Assembly (NCBI GenBank): GCA_902796045.1 | Contig: CADBNQ010000248.1 | Span: 1-10,014 of the forward strand | Length of the DNA stretch: 10,014 nucleotides | Reading direction: 5' to 3' | Source of the DNA: an uncultured Lachnospiraceae bacterium | GTDB taxonomy: Bacteria > Bacillota > Clostridia > Lachnospirales > Lachnospiraceae | In this document: positions 1-6,371 of the stretch, one piece after another | Layout of the letters: every line of letters begins with the position of its first letter | Numbering within the stretch: position 1 is the first letter of the stretch | The notes under the pieces: generated by a model | The model's input: only the letters and a program-made list of their open reading frames with translations | Told to the model about the DNA's origin: nothing | Databases searched by the model: none | Position numbers and translations under genes: made by a program

Positions 1-300
1 GGGAAACAGCAGCCTATGGATCAGACCGGTTGCGTTTGCTCGTTTCGGTTCGCGCGCTGATTTACCGCCATTCGCGCAAAACTCGCACTAAGTTTATCAG
101 GCAACACTGGTGCTGTGCTGCTCGAACAAGCGCTCGGTGGCGGAGCTAGCGCAAACCTCGCGTACGTAAACTATGTGCAAACGGTCCTTTTCTATATGTC
201 GCAGGCTTTTTCACACTAAAGAACACGCCAGGATCCTATCAGATCATCAAATAGTTCCTGCCGGTTTCCGCCGCGCCCGAGGCCGGGCTGCGTGGTGATG
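1..300. other. CpG-rich region without an intact gene, upstream of the comM promoter
   Basis: I find no complete gene here. The stretch has about 29 CpG dinucleotides in 300 bases and switches abruptly near base 301 to very AT-rich DNA. The + strand has three open but start-less readings: frame 1 from 61 to the stop at 217-219 (includes LLEQALGGGASANLAYV), frame 2 from 2 to the stop at 89-91 (includes FGSRADLPPFAQNSH), and frame 3 from 3 to the stop at 147-149. None matches a family I recognise. A GC-rich hairpin lies at its 3' end (272-292). It could be a decayed gene, a dispersed intergenic repeat, an unrecognised structured RNA, or foreign or misassembled sequence at a contig end. I checked for tRNA, tmRNA, RNase P RNA and T-box landmarks and saw none. 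Confidence is for the statement that this is a distinct non-gene region, not for any function. Confidence 0.5.
272..292. other. GC-rich hairpin at the 3' edge of the anomalous region
   Basis: GCCCG (275-279) pairs with CGGGC (284-288) across an AGGC loop. The stem extends by CGC (272-274) with GCG (290-292) past a single bulged T at 289, giving 8 base pairs in all. No run of T follows on the + strand, so it is not a standard intrinsic terminator in that direction. The flanks CATCA (near 245) and TGATG (near 297) could close a larger structure, but that may be chance. Confidence 0.4.
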
Positions 301-339
301 TTAAATTATGAGAATTATTGTAAATTATATATTTTATAG

Positions 340-368
340 TTGATTATTAACAGTTCTTGTGCTATGAT
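340..368 (+). promoter_or_regulatory. Sigma-A type promoter for comM-dprA
   Basis: The -35 TTGATT (340-345) and -10 TATGAT (363-368) are exactly 17 bp apart. The -10 is preceded by TGC, giving an extended -10. Surrounding DNA is very AT-rich, as expected upstream of a Firmicute promoter. The predicted transcript start is near 375, leaving a leader of about 66 nt before the preferred comM start at 441. Confidence 0.75.
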
Positions 369-440
369 ACAGACAATATATGGAAATATAGATAGTATAT
401 AGTTTTGATGATGATATCTGGGATTTTGGGGTGGCTGTTT

Positions 441-1982
441 ATGGTTGCAAGGGTTATGACAGGGATGGTGCAGGGAGTGGAAGGCTTATTGATCAAGGTG
501 GAGACTGACCTGTCACAGGGGCTTCCTATGATGAATCTGTTTGGTTCACTGTCAGCGGAGGTCCGCGAGGGGAAGGAGAGAGTGAGGACTGCCCTGAAGA
601 ATACAGGGATACGTCTTCCTCCGGATCGGATCACCATCAACCTTTCTCCGGGTGATATCAGGAAGAACGGGACTTCCTTTGACCTGGCGATTGCAGTTTC
701 TCTTCTCATAGTCCTTGGCCTTGTACCGGAGGACTGTGCCGAGGATATCCTTTTCCTTGGGGAGCTTTCTCTGAACGGAGATCTGATGCCGGTGCATGGT
801 GTCCTTCCTGTTGTAAAGACCGCCTATGACCTCGGATACCGCAGATGCCTGGTTCCTGTGGATAATGTTGAGGAAGCCTTGCTGGTCCGGGGGATGCATG
901 TATGGGGCTTTAGGACGCTGAACGAAGTATATGACTGCTGCGGGAAAGGGACTTTGTGCCCGGAGACCGGAGAAGGGGAAGGCATACCTGATGATTCGGC
1001 CGCAGGCAGGAAGCAGACTGCATTCAATGATTTTGCTGAGGTCAAAGGACAGATACTGACTAAGAGAGCCCTGGAGATCGCTGTGGCAGGATTTCATAAT
1101 GTCTATATGGAAGGGCCGCCTGGTGTCGGGAAGTCCATGATTGCCTCCTGTGTGCCGGGGATTATGCCGGAGATGACCATGGAAGAGAAGATAGAGACGA
1201 CCATGATCTACAGTGTCAGAGGGCTATTGCAGAAGGATACCTGCCTGGTCGGGCAGAGGCCTTTCCGGTCGCCTTCCCATAATGTGTCCATAGCAGGCCT
1301 GTTCGGCGGCGGCAGAGACCCTGTTCCCGGAGAGATCTCACTGGCTCATCACGGGGTGCTCTTTATGGATGAGTTTCCGGAGTACAGAAGAGAGATCCTG
1401 GAGATGCTCCGGGTACCCCTGGAAGAACACCGGATCGTCATGATCAGGAACAACAGGATCATAGAGATGCCGGCTGATTTCATTCTGATCGCCGCAGCCA
1501 ACCCCTGTCCCTGCGGTTATTATCCGGACAGGAGGAGATGCAGATGCAGCAGCAGAGAGATCCAGAGATACCAGAGTAAGGTCAGCGGTCCTTTAAAAGA
1601 CCGGATGGACCTGTTTGTAAGGTGTGAGGATCTGACCTATGAAGAACTGATGTCAGAGGACGGAGACCGGGAGTCTTCCTCTGTGATCAGGGAGAAAGTG
1701 ACCAGAGCCTGGGACAGGCAGAAGATGAGATTCGGAACGGATGCCTGCCTCTTTAACGGCAGGATGTCCTCCGCCCAGGTGCGCAGATTCTGCATGCTGA
1801 CAGAGGAAGGAAGCCGGATGCTTGCCGCCTCTTTCAAGCAGTTTCAGCTGTCGGGCAGAGCATATAATCATATCCTGAAGGTGGCGAGGACCATAGCGGA
1901 CCTTCAGCAGGATGAGACAATCAGCAGCACCCATCTGGAGGAGGCACTTCTTTTCCGAAATGTGTCAGTCAGCCGGCAATAA
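441..1982 (+). CDS. comM: ComM/YifB family AAA+ ATPase (Mg-chelatase subunit ChlI-like)
   Basis: This is a 513-residue YifB/ComM protein, the usual family length. In Gram-negative transformation ComM is a hexameric helicase promoting branch migration of incoming DNA. The role in Firmicutes is less well shown. The N-terminal Lon-like/ChlI domain (about residues 5-170) includes NLSPGDIRKNGTSFDLAIAV. The AAA+ core has Walker A GPPGVGKS (225-232), Walker B VLFMDEFPE (306-314), a cysteine cluster NPCPCGYY...RCRC (about 354-369) typical of the family, and SGPLKDRMDL (382-391) with the sensor/arginine region. I chose ATG 441 because GGGGTGG ends 6 nt before it and MVARVMTGMVQGVEG matches the family N-terminus. 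The in-frame TTG 405 and ATG 408/411 lack a ribosome binding site and would add hydrophobic residues atypical of the family. dprA follows after 17 nt, so the two are very likely co-transcribed. Despite the family name it is not a chlorophyll enzyme. Confidence 0.95.
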   Translation: MVARVMTGMVQGVEGLLIKVETDLSQGLPMMNLFGSLSAEVREGKERVRTALKNTGIRLPPDRITINLSPGDIRKNGTSFDLAIAVSLLIVLGLVPEDCAEDILFLGELSLNGDLMPVHGVLPVVKTAYDLGYRRCLVPVDNVEEALLVRGMHVWGFRTLNEVYDCCGKGTLCPETGEGEGIPDDSAAGRKQTAFNDFAEVKGQILTKRALEIAVAGFHNVYMEGPPGVGKSMIASCVPGIMPEMTMEEKIETTMIYSVRGLLQKDTCLVGQRPFRSPSHNVSIAGLFGGGRDPVPGEISLAHHGVLFMDEFPEYRREILEMLRVPLEEHRIVMIRNNRIIEMPADFILIAAANPCPCGYYPDRRRCRCSSREIQRYQSKVSGPLKDRMDLFVRCEDLTYEELMSEDGDRESSSVIREKVTRAWDRQKMRFGTDACLFNGRMSSAQVRRFCMLTEEGSRMLAASFKQFQLSGRAYNHILKVARTIADLQQDETISSTHLEEALLFRNVSVSRQ

Positions 1983-1999
1983 CAGAGCAGGAGGAAGTC

Positions 2000-3193
2000 A
2001 TGCAGAAGAATCTATCCTACACAGAAAATGACATGCTCTGGTACTGGTTTGTCAACATAGCCGGCATAGGGCTGCAGACCAGAAAGGTGCTGATTGATCA
2101 CTTCGGCCATCCGGGAGAACTGCCCGGCGCAAGCCATACCCTCCTGTCATCCCTGGTCAGGCCCGGCCAGCTTGCAGCACTGATGTCCTCCTATCATCCG
2201 GAGGAAGCAGCCGGGGGGCTTTGCAGGCTGCAGGAGTCAGGGACATCCTTTATACACTGGGAGTCAGAGAACTACCCTGAGAAGTTCAGGAATCTTCCCT
2301 GTCCTCCCTATGGCCTGTATCTCAGAGGACGGCTTCCGGATCCGAAGATTCCCTCCATCGCCATGATCGGTTCCCGGCGGTCTACTGCCTACGGACGCAG
2401 TGTCGCAAGGGATTTTGCCGCAGGGCTTGCCGGAGCCGGTGTGCAGATTATCAGCGGCCTGGCAGAAGGAATCGATACTGAGAGCCACAGAGGAGCCCTC
2501 ATGGCCGGCAGATACACTCTGGGGATCCTGGGAGGAGGGATCGACACCATCTATCCCAGGGAGAATTTCAACCTCTACATGGATATGTACCAGACAGGCG
2601 GAGTTCTGTCAGAGTGGAATATGGGCATACCAAACAAGGCAGGCCTTTTTCCGATGAGGAACAGGCTGATCAGTGCCCTCTCTGACGGCGTCTTTGTCCT
2701 GGAGGCAGCCTTAAGGAGCGGAACCAATATCACAGTGGACCAGGCTCTCGAGCAGGGGAAGACAGTCTATGCCCTGCCGGGAAGGATCACGGATGTCAAC
2801 AGTATGGGAACCAACCTGCTGATCCGGGAGGGGGCTGTGCCTGTCCTGTCTCTGGATGATATTATCGGCCAGCTTGAACTGGCCGGTTTTGTCACTGAGA
2901 GGAAGGGCAGAGCCGGCAGGGAAACCGGCAGACCCGGTGAGATGATTGATGGCGCAGGAGAAGCCGCAGGGATGCTGACAGAGCCGCAGAAGCAGGTACT
3001 GGATATGATAGATGAACAGGATCCGGTCAGCTTTGAAAGGCTGATGAGGCTTGGCGGTTTTGATACCGGCAGCCTGCATCACATCCTTTATCAGCTTGAG
3101 GTCCATGGACTGATCAGCCAGCCTGTGCAGCATCTTTATCTTAAAAGGTGTGCAAATCTCAAAAAATATGGCTTGCAAGCCATATTGAAATAG
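2000..3193 (+). CDS. dprA: DNA-processing protein DprA/Smf
   Basis: A 397-residue DprA, which binds incoming single-stranded DNA in the cytoplasm and loads RecA during natural transformation. The order is an N-terminal helix-hairpin-helix/SAM-like region (about 8-65), then the Rossmann-like DprA core with GSRRST (124-129), SGLAEGIDTESHRGAL (152-167), GGGIDTIYPREN (178-189), FPMRNRLISALSDG (217-230) and EAALRSGT (235-242), then a winged-helix domain (about 326-383, LTEPQKQVLDMI...LEVHGLI). A polar linker rich in Gly and Arg (about 300-325) joins core and winged helix. AGGAGG (1989-1994) sits 5 nt before the ATG. The final 14 residues extend past the winged helix and are encoded partly by a perfect palindrome that belongs to the topA control region. 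The pair comM-dprA suggests, but does not prove, competence, because both occur widely in non-competent species. Confidence 0.96.
   Translation: MQKNLSYTENDMLWYWFVNIAGIGLQTRKVLIDHFGHPGELPGASHTLLSSLVRPGQLAALMSSYHPEEAAGGLCRLQESGTSFIHWESENYPEKFRNLPCPPYGLYLRGRLPDPKIPSIAMIGSRRSTAYGRSVARDFAAGLAGAGVQIISGLAEGIDTESHRGALMAGRYTLGILGGGIDTIYPRENFNLYMDMYQTGGVLSEWNMGIPNKAGLFPMRNRLISALSDGVFVLEAALRSGTNITVDQALEQGKTVYALPGRITDVNSMGTNLLIREGAVPVLSLDDIIGQLELAGFVTERKGRAGRETGRPGEMIDGAGEAAGMLTEPQKQVLDMIDEQDPVSFERLMRLGGFDTGSLHHILYQLEVHGLISQPVQHLYLKRCANLKKYGLQAILK
3165..3186. repeat. Perfect 22-bp palindrome spanning the dprA 3' end and topA -35
   Basis: The half-site AATATGGCTTG (3165-3175) is followed without a gap by its exact reverse complement (3176-3186). 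The palindrome overlaps the last codons of dprA and its centre coincides with the putative topA -35 TTGCAA (3173-3178). In RNA it could form a hairpin of 8-9 bp with a small loop, preceded by a run of A. No U-tract follows on the + strand. On the opposite strand the A-run at 3161-3166 would give a short U-tract, but no gene is transcribed that way here. It could be an operator for a dimeric regulator or an RNA hairpin at the end of the dprA message. Confidence 0.8.
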
Positions 3194-3201
3194 TGTATTA
3201 T
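3173..3201 (+). promoter_or_regulatory. Candidate topA promoter
   Basis: TTGCAA (3173-3178), a 17-bp spacer and TATTAT (3196-3201) form a reasonable sigma-A promoter. The predicted start is near 3207-3208, just upstream of the tandem repeats. The -35 lies inside the last dprA codons and at the centre of the 22-bp palindrome, so a protein on the palindrome would be expected to block it. The alternative is that topA is only read through from the comM-dprA transcript. Confidence 0.55.
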
Positions 3202-3210
3202 TGGTAATTG

Positions 3211-3249
3211 TTTTGAAATACTATTTTGAAATACCAATATGAAATACAG
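3211..3249. repeat. Three tandem 13-bp units upstream of topA
   Basis: The units are TTTTGAAATACTA (3211-3223), TTTTGAAATACCA (3224-3236) and ATATGAAATACAG (3237-3249), sharing TGAAATAC at exactly 13-bp steps (3214, 3227, 3240). A further TGAAATA, out of register, is at 3186-3192. The array begins just after the predicted transcript start and runs into the topA Shine-Dalgarno AGGAG (3248-3252), so it forms most of the 5' leader. It may be a DNA operator array, a repeated RNA-binding site, or simple AT-rich slippage. Confidence 0.8.
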
Positions 3250-3263
3250 GAGAACAACAGATA

Positions 3264-5336
3264 ATGTCATCGAAATTAGTGATTGTGGAATCGCCTGCCA
3301 AGGCGAAGACAATCCAGAAGTTTTTAGGAAAAACCTATAAAGTGGTCGCCTCCAACGGACACGTCAGAGATTTGCCGAAAAGCTCCATGGGTATTGACAT
3401 TGACAATGACTTTGAACCAAAATACATTACCATCCGTGGAAAAGGAGATATTCTTGCTCAGCTGCGCAAGGAGGTCAGGAAAGCAGATAAAGTTTTTCTT
3501 GCAACAGACCCGGATCGAGAGGGAGAAGCCATCTCATGGCATCTCTATCATGCACTGAAGCTTAAAGATAAAAAATGCAGCAGGATCACTTTTAACGAGA
3601 TCACAAAGGATGCAGTAAAGGAGGCCATCAGGAAGTCCAGAGACATAGATATGAATCTGGTAGATGCCCAGCAGGCAAGGCGTGTACTTGACAGGCTGGT
3701 TGGCTACAAGATCAGTCCCATCCTCTGGGCCAAGATCAAGAGAGGGCTCAGCGCAGGCAGAGTGCAGTCTGTAGCCCTGCGTATCATCAGTGACCGTGAG
3801 AAGGAGATCGAAGAGTTTATTCCGGAAGAGTACTGGACACTTGACGCCATTCTTATCCCTGATGGCGGGAGAAAGTCTCTGGCTGCCCGCTTTATAGGGG
3901 ATAAGGACGGGAAGGTCGACCTGCACTCCCAGGAGGAAGTGGACAGGCTGACAGAATCCTTGAAGGAGACTCCTTTCTACATCGACAAAATCAGGCGTGG
4001 GGAGAAGAGAAAGAAACCGCCGCTCCCCTTTACCACCAGCACCCTGCAGCAGGAGGCTTCCAGGAAGCTCAACATGTCTACGCAGAAAACCATGCGGCTG
4101 GCACAGGAGCTGTATGAAGGTGTCCACATCAAGGGACGAGGCAACGTTGGACTGATCAGTTATCTTAGAACTGATTCCACCAGAATCTCTGACTCAGCAG
4201 ATGCCTCCTGCAAAGACTATATCAGAAACCGCTATGGGGAGGATTATGTCGGAGCCAGAGCAGCTAAGAAAGAAACAGGCGGCAGGATCCAGGATGCCCA
4301 TGAGGCTATCAGGCCGACTGACAGCGCCCTTTCTCCGGACAAGGTGAAGGATGACCTGTCAAGAGACCTCTTCCGTCTCTATCAGCTTATATGGACCAGG
4401 TTTATTGCAAGCCGTATGTCTGATGCTGTCTATGAGACACTGAGTATCCATATCAGTGCAGGGGATTACAGGTTTAACGTGTCCGGAAGCCGGATCAGCT
4501 TTGACGGTTTCTTAAGTGTCTACCACTATGACACTGAGAAATCCACCATCAATGCATCGCTTGAGAAGCTGACAGAGGATTCCACCCTGACCCTGGCAGA
4601 TTTTGACGCCCTCCAGCATTTTACCCAGCCGGCGCCCCACTATACGGAGGCCTCTCTGGTCAAGGCTCTGGAGGATCTGGGTATCGGACGTCCCAGCACT
4701 TACTCGCCGACGATCACCACCCTCCTTGCCCGCCATTACATTGTCAAGGAGAAGAAAAATCTTTACATGACTGAGCTGGGGGAGGCTGTCAATGAGATGA
4801 TGATCCAGGGTTTCCCCTCTATCGTTAATGTCAACTTTACGGCCAGTATGGAGTCTCTCCTTGACGGGGTTGAAGACGGCAAGGTTAAGTGGAAGACCAT
4901 CATCGAGAATTTCTATCCCGACATGAATGAGGCAGTCATGGCAGCCCAGAAGGAACTGGATGAGATCACCATCGAGGATGAAGTCAGCGATGTGGTCTGT
5001 GAACAGTGCGGCCGCAATATGGTGATCAAATACGGCCCTCACGGGAAGTTCCTGGCCTGTCCGGGATTTCCGGAGTGCCGTCATACCATGCCCTATTATG
5101 AGAAGATCGGGGTGTCCTGCCCGAAATGCGGAAAGGATATCGTTCTTAAGAAAACTAAGAAAGGACGAAAGTATTACGGCTGCGTCTCCTATCCTGACTG
5201 TGATTTTATGAGCTGGCAGAAGCCATCGGACAAGCCTTGTCCCGATTGTGGATCCTATATGGTTCAGAAAGGGAAGAAGCTTGTCTGTTCTAACCTGGAA
5301 TGCGGACATACCGAGGAAGTACAGGACCAGGAATAG
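3264..5336 (+). CDS. topA: DNA topoisomerase I (type IA)
   Basis: A 690-residue type IA topoisomerase that relaxes negatively supercoiled DNA through a transient 5'-phosphotyrosine link. The TOPRIM domain has the catalytic Glu9 (VIVESPAKAKTIQKFLG) and the acidic triad in TDPDREGEAISWH (Asp82, Asp84, Glu86). The active-site tyrosine is Tyr300 in GLISYLRTDSTRIS, followed by Arg302. The C-terminus holds three tetracysteine zinc ribbons beginning at residues 579, 619 and 659, spaced exactly 40 apart (CEQC...CPGFPEC, CPKC...CVSYPDC, CPDC...CSNLEC), with all twelve cysteines present. The ATG has AGGAG 11 nt upstream, a long spacing that may make translation initiation modest or regulated. It has its own candidate promoter with repeats and is closed by a strong terminator. 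Length and domain order are normal for Firmicutes. Confidence 0.98.
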   Translation: MSSKLVIVESPAKAKTIQKFLGKTYKVVASNGHVRDLPKSSMGIDIDNDFEPKYITIRGKGDILAQLRKEVRKADKVFLATDPDREGEAISWHLYHALKLKDKKCSRITFNEITKDAVKEAIRKSRDIDMNLVDAQQARRVLDRLVGYKISPILWAKIKRGLSAGRVQSVALRIISDREKEIEEFIPEEYWTLDAILIPDGGRKSLAARFIGDKDGKVDLHSQEEVDRLTESLKETPFYIDKIRRGEKRKKPPLPFTTSTLQQEASRKLNMSTQKTMRLAQELYEGVHIKGRGNVGLISYLRTDSTRISDSADASCKDYIRNRYGEDYVGARAAKKETGGRIQDAHEAIRPTDSALSPDKVKDDLSRDLFRLYQLIWTRFIASRMSDAVYETLSIHISAGDYRFNVSGSRISFDGFLSVYHYDTEKSTINASLEKLTEDSTLTLADFDALQHFTQPAPHYTEASLVKALEDLGIGRPSTYSPTITTLLARHYIVKEKKNLYMTELGEAVNEMMIQGFPSIVNVNFTASMESLLDGVEDGKVKWKTIIENFYPDMNEAVMAAQKELDEITIEDEVSDVVCEQCGRNMVIKYGPHGKFLACPGFPECRHTMPYYEKIGVSCPKCGKDIVLKKTKKGRKYYGCVSYPDCDFMSWQKPSDKPCPDCGSYMVQKGKKLVCSNLECGHTEEVQDQE

Positions 5337-5369
5337 CAGTATCAGAGATTAATTCGATAGAATCATGAC

Positions 5370-5408
5370 AGAAAGAAGTGTCTCGCCAGCGAGTCACTTT
5401 TTTCTTTT
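5370..5408 (+). terminator. Intrinsic terminator after topA
   Basis: AGAAAGAAGTG (5370-5380) pairs with CACTTTTTTCT (5395-5405, one G-U pair). After a T-T mismatch the stem continues with CTCG (5382-5385) and CGAG (5390-5393) around a CCAG loop. The T-rich 3' arm and following TTT give the U-tract. It lies 33 nt after the topA stop and separates topA from the codY promoter. The A-rich 5' arm means it could also work on the opposite strand, but no convergent gene needs it. Confidence 0.88.
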
Positions 5409-5447
5409 GTATACGATATTCAAACATTCAAAATTCATGAAATATAG

Positions 5448-5476
5448 TTGTTATTGTCAGACGAATATGTTAAAAT
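5448..5476 (+). promoter_or_regulatory. codY promoter with extended -10
   Basis: TTGTTA (5448-5453) and TAAAAT (5471-5476) are 17 bp apart, and TGT just before the -10 makes it an extended -10. The predicted transcript start is near 5483, giving a leader of about 54 nt. Upstream are short A+T direct repeats of ATTCA (5418-5438 region) and a TTCATGAA inverted repeat (5434-5441) close to the -35. Confidence 0.72.
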
Positions 5477-5495
5477 GAATGAAAATAGTATTATT

Positions 5496-5510
5496 TATTT
5501 TCAGAACCCC
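5496..5510. promoter_or_regulatory. Weak CodY-box-like site in the codY leader
   Basis: ATTTTCAGAA (5497-5506) matches the left ten informative bases of the CodY consensus AATTTTCWGAAAATT, but the right end is CCCC, so the 15-mer has about 5 mismatches. A second equally poor candidate overlaps 5431-5445. The first lies just downstream of the predicted codY start, where binding could act as a roadblock. CodY autoregulation is known in some Firmicutes. Here it is only a suggestion. Confidence 0.25.
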
Positions 5511-5536
5511 TGGAGTTGGAGGAATTGGAGGGTAAT

Positions 5537-6307
5537 ATGAGTGTCCAATTATTAGATAAAACACGTAAGATTAACAATCTGCTGCATAATACCAGCAACC
5601 ACAAGGTGGTGTTCAACGATATCTGCCATGTGCTAAGCGATATTCTGCAGTCAAATGTCCTTGTGATCAGCAGGAAGGGGAAGGTCCTCGGCATCTGCAA
5701 CAGGGCAGATATTGAGATGATCGATGAACTGATCACCAATGAGGTGGGACGCTATATCGATCCCCTGCTCAATGAGCGAATCCTGGGAGTACTCTCAACC
5801 AAGGAAAATGTCAATCTTGAGACACTGGGGTTTGAGTCCACGGATATCACTTCCTGCCAGGCTATGATCACACCGATCGATATAGCAGGGGACCGGCTTG
5901 GCACAGTATTTATGTACAGGAAGAACAGGCAGTATGAGATTGATGATATCATACTCATTGAGTACGGAACCACCGTAGTCGGGCTTGAGATGATGCGGTC
6001 CGTCAATGAAGAGAATGCGGAGGAATCCAGAAAAGTTGCCATCGTAAAATCAGCCATCTCCACATTGTCTTTCTCAGAGCTTGAAGCCATACAGCATATA
6101 TTTAATGAGCTCGATGGCACGGAAGGGATCCTGGTTGCCAGCAAGATTGCGGACAGGGTGGGGATCACCCGGTCAGTGATTGTCAATGCCCTCCGCAAAT
6201 TTGAAAGTGCCGGAGTTATAGAATCCCGGTCTTCGGGAATGAAGGGGACCTACATCAAGGTATTGAACGATGTCGTATTTGAAGAACTGAAAAAAATGAA
6301 GAATTAG
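5537..6307 (+). CDS. codY: GTP-sensing global transcriptional repressor CodY
   Basis: A 256-residue CodY, the normal length. CodY is a cytoplasmic dimeric DNA-binding protein that represses amino-acid uptake, biosynthesis and stationary-phase genes when branched-chain amino acids (and, in many species, GTP) are plentiful. The N-terminal GAF domain spans about 1-150 (MSVQLLDKTRKINNLL..., TVVGLEMMR). The winged-helix region (about 200-245) is near-identical to other CodY proteins: ASKIADRVGITRSVIVNALR (201-220) and ESAGVIESRSSGMKGTYIKV (223-242). I chose ATG 5537 because GGAGGG (5527-5532) precedes it by 4 nt and MSVQLLDKTR fits the family start. An upstream in-frame TTG at 5516 would add seven residues unlike CodY. 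The effector-binding half is much less conserved than the DNA-binding half (see findings). It has its own promoter. The topA-codY junction lacks the xerC-hslVU genes found in Bacillus. Confidence 0.97.
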   Translation: MSVQLLDKTRKINNLLHNTSNHKVVFNDICHVLSDILQSNVLVISRKGKVLGICNRADIEMIDELITNEVGRYIDPLLNERILGVLSTKENVNLETLGFESTDITSCQAMITPIDIAGDRLGTVFMYRKNRQYEIDDIILIEYGTTVVGLEMMRSVNEENAEESRKVAIVKSAISTLSFSELEAIQHIFNELDGTEGILVASKIADRVGITRSVIVNALRKFESAGVIESRSSGMKGTYIKVLNDVVFEELKKMKN

Positions 6308-6371
6308 TTTTCTTTTTATGATAGACAGTGTTACGTGAAGAAAAGCCCTACAAATACAAAGGAGAAGGATG

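Noticed and set aside
1..300. tRNA, tmRNA, RNase P RNA or T-box in the first 300 bases
   Set aside because: I looked for the CCA-end/TpsiC pattern, a tmRNA tag frame, the RNase P core GAGGAAAGTCC and the T-box AGGGTGG element and found none, although ANLAY in one frame superficially resembles the start of a tmRNA tag.
552..1097. Antisense open frame of 181 codons opposite comM
   Set aside because: It is fully covered by the comM reading frame with conserved motifs, has low-complexity composition, and shows no sign of an independent promoter.
441..1982. comM product as a true magnesium chelatase of chlorophyll or cobalamin synthesis
   Set aside because: The N-terminal Lon-like domain, the cysteine cluster and the dprA neighbour mark it as ComM/YifB, and no chelatase D or H partner is present.
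4512..5309. Long antisense open frame of 265 codons opposite topA
   Set aside because: It lies entirely within a clear topA coding region with intact catalytic and zinc motifs, shows no recognisable family or ribosome binding site, and is explained by codon bias of the sense gene.
6311..6322. Promoter at TATGAT (6317-6322) for the DUF262 gene
   Set aside because: The -10 is good, but there is no acceptable -35 at 16-18 bp and no TGn extension. Read-through from codY is the simpler explanation.
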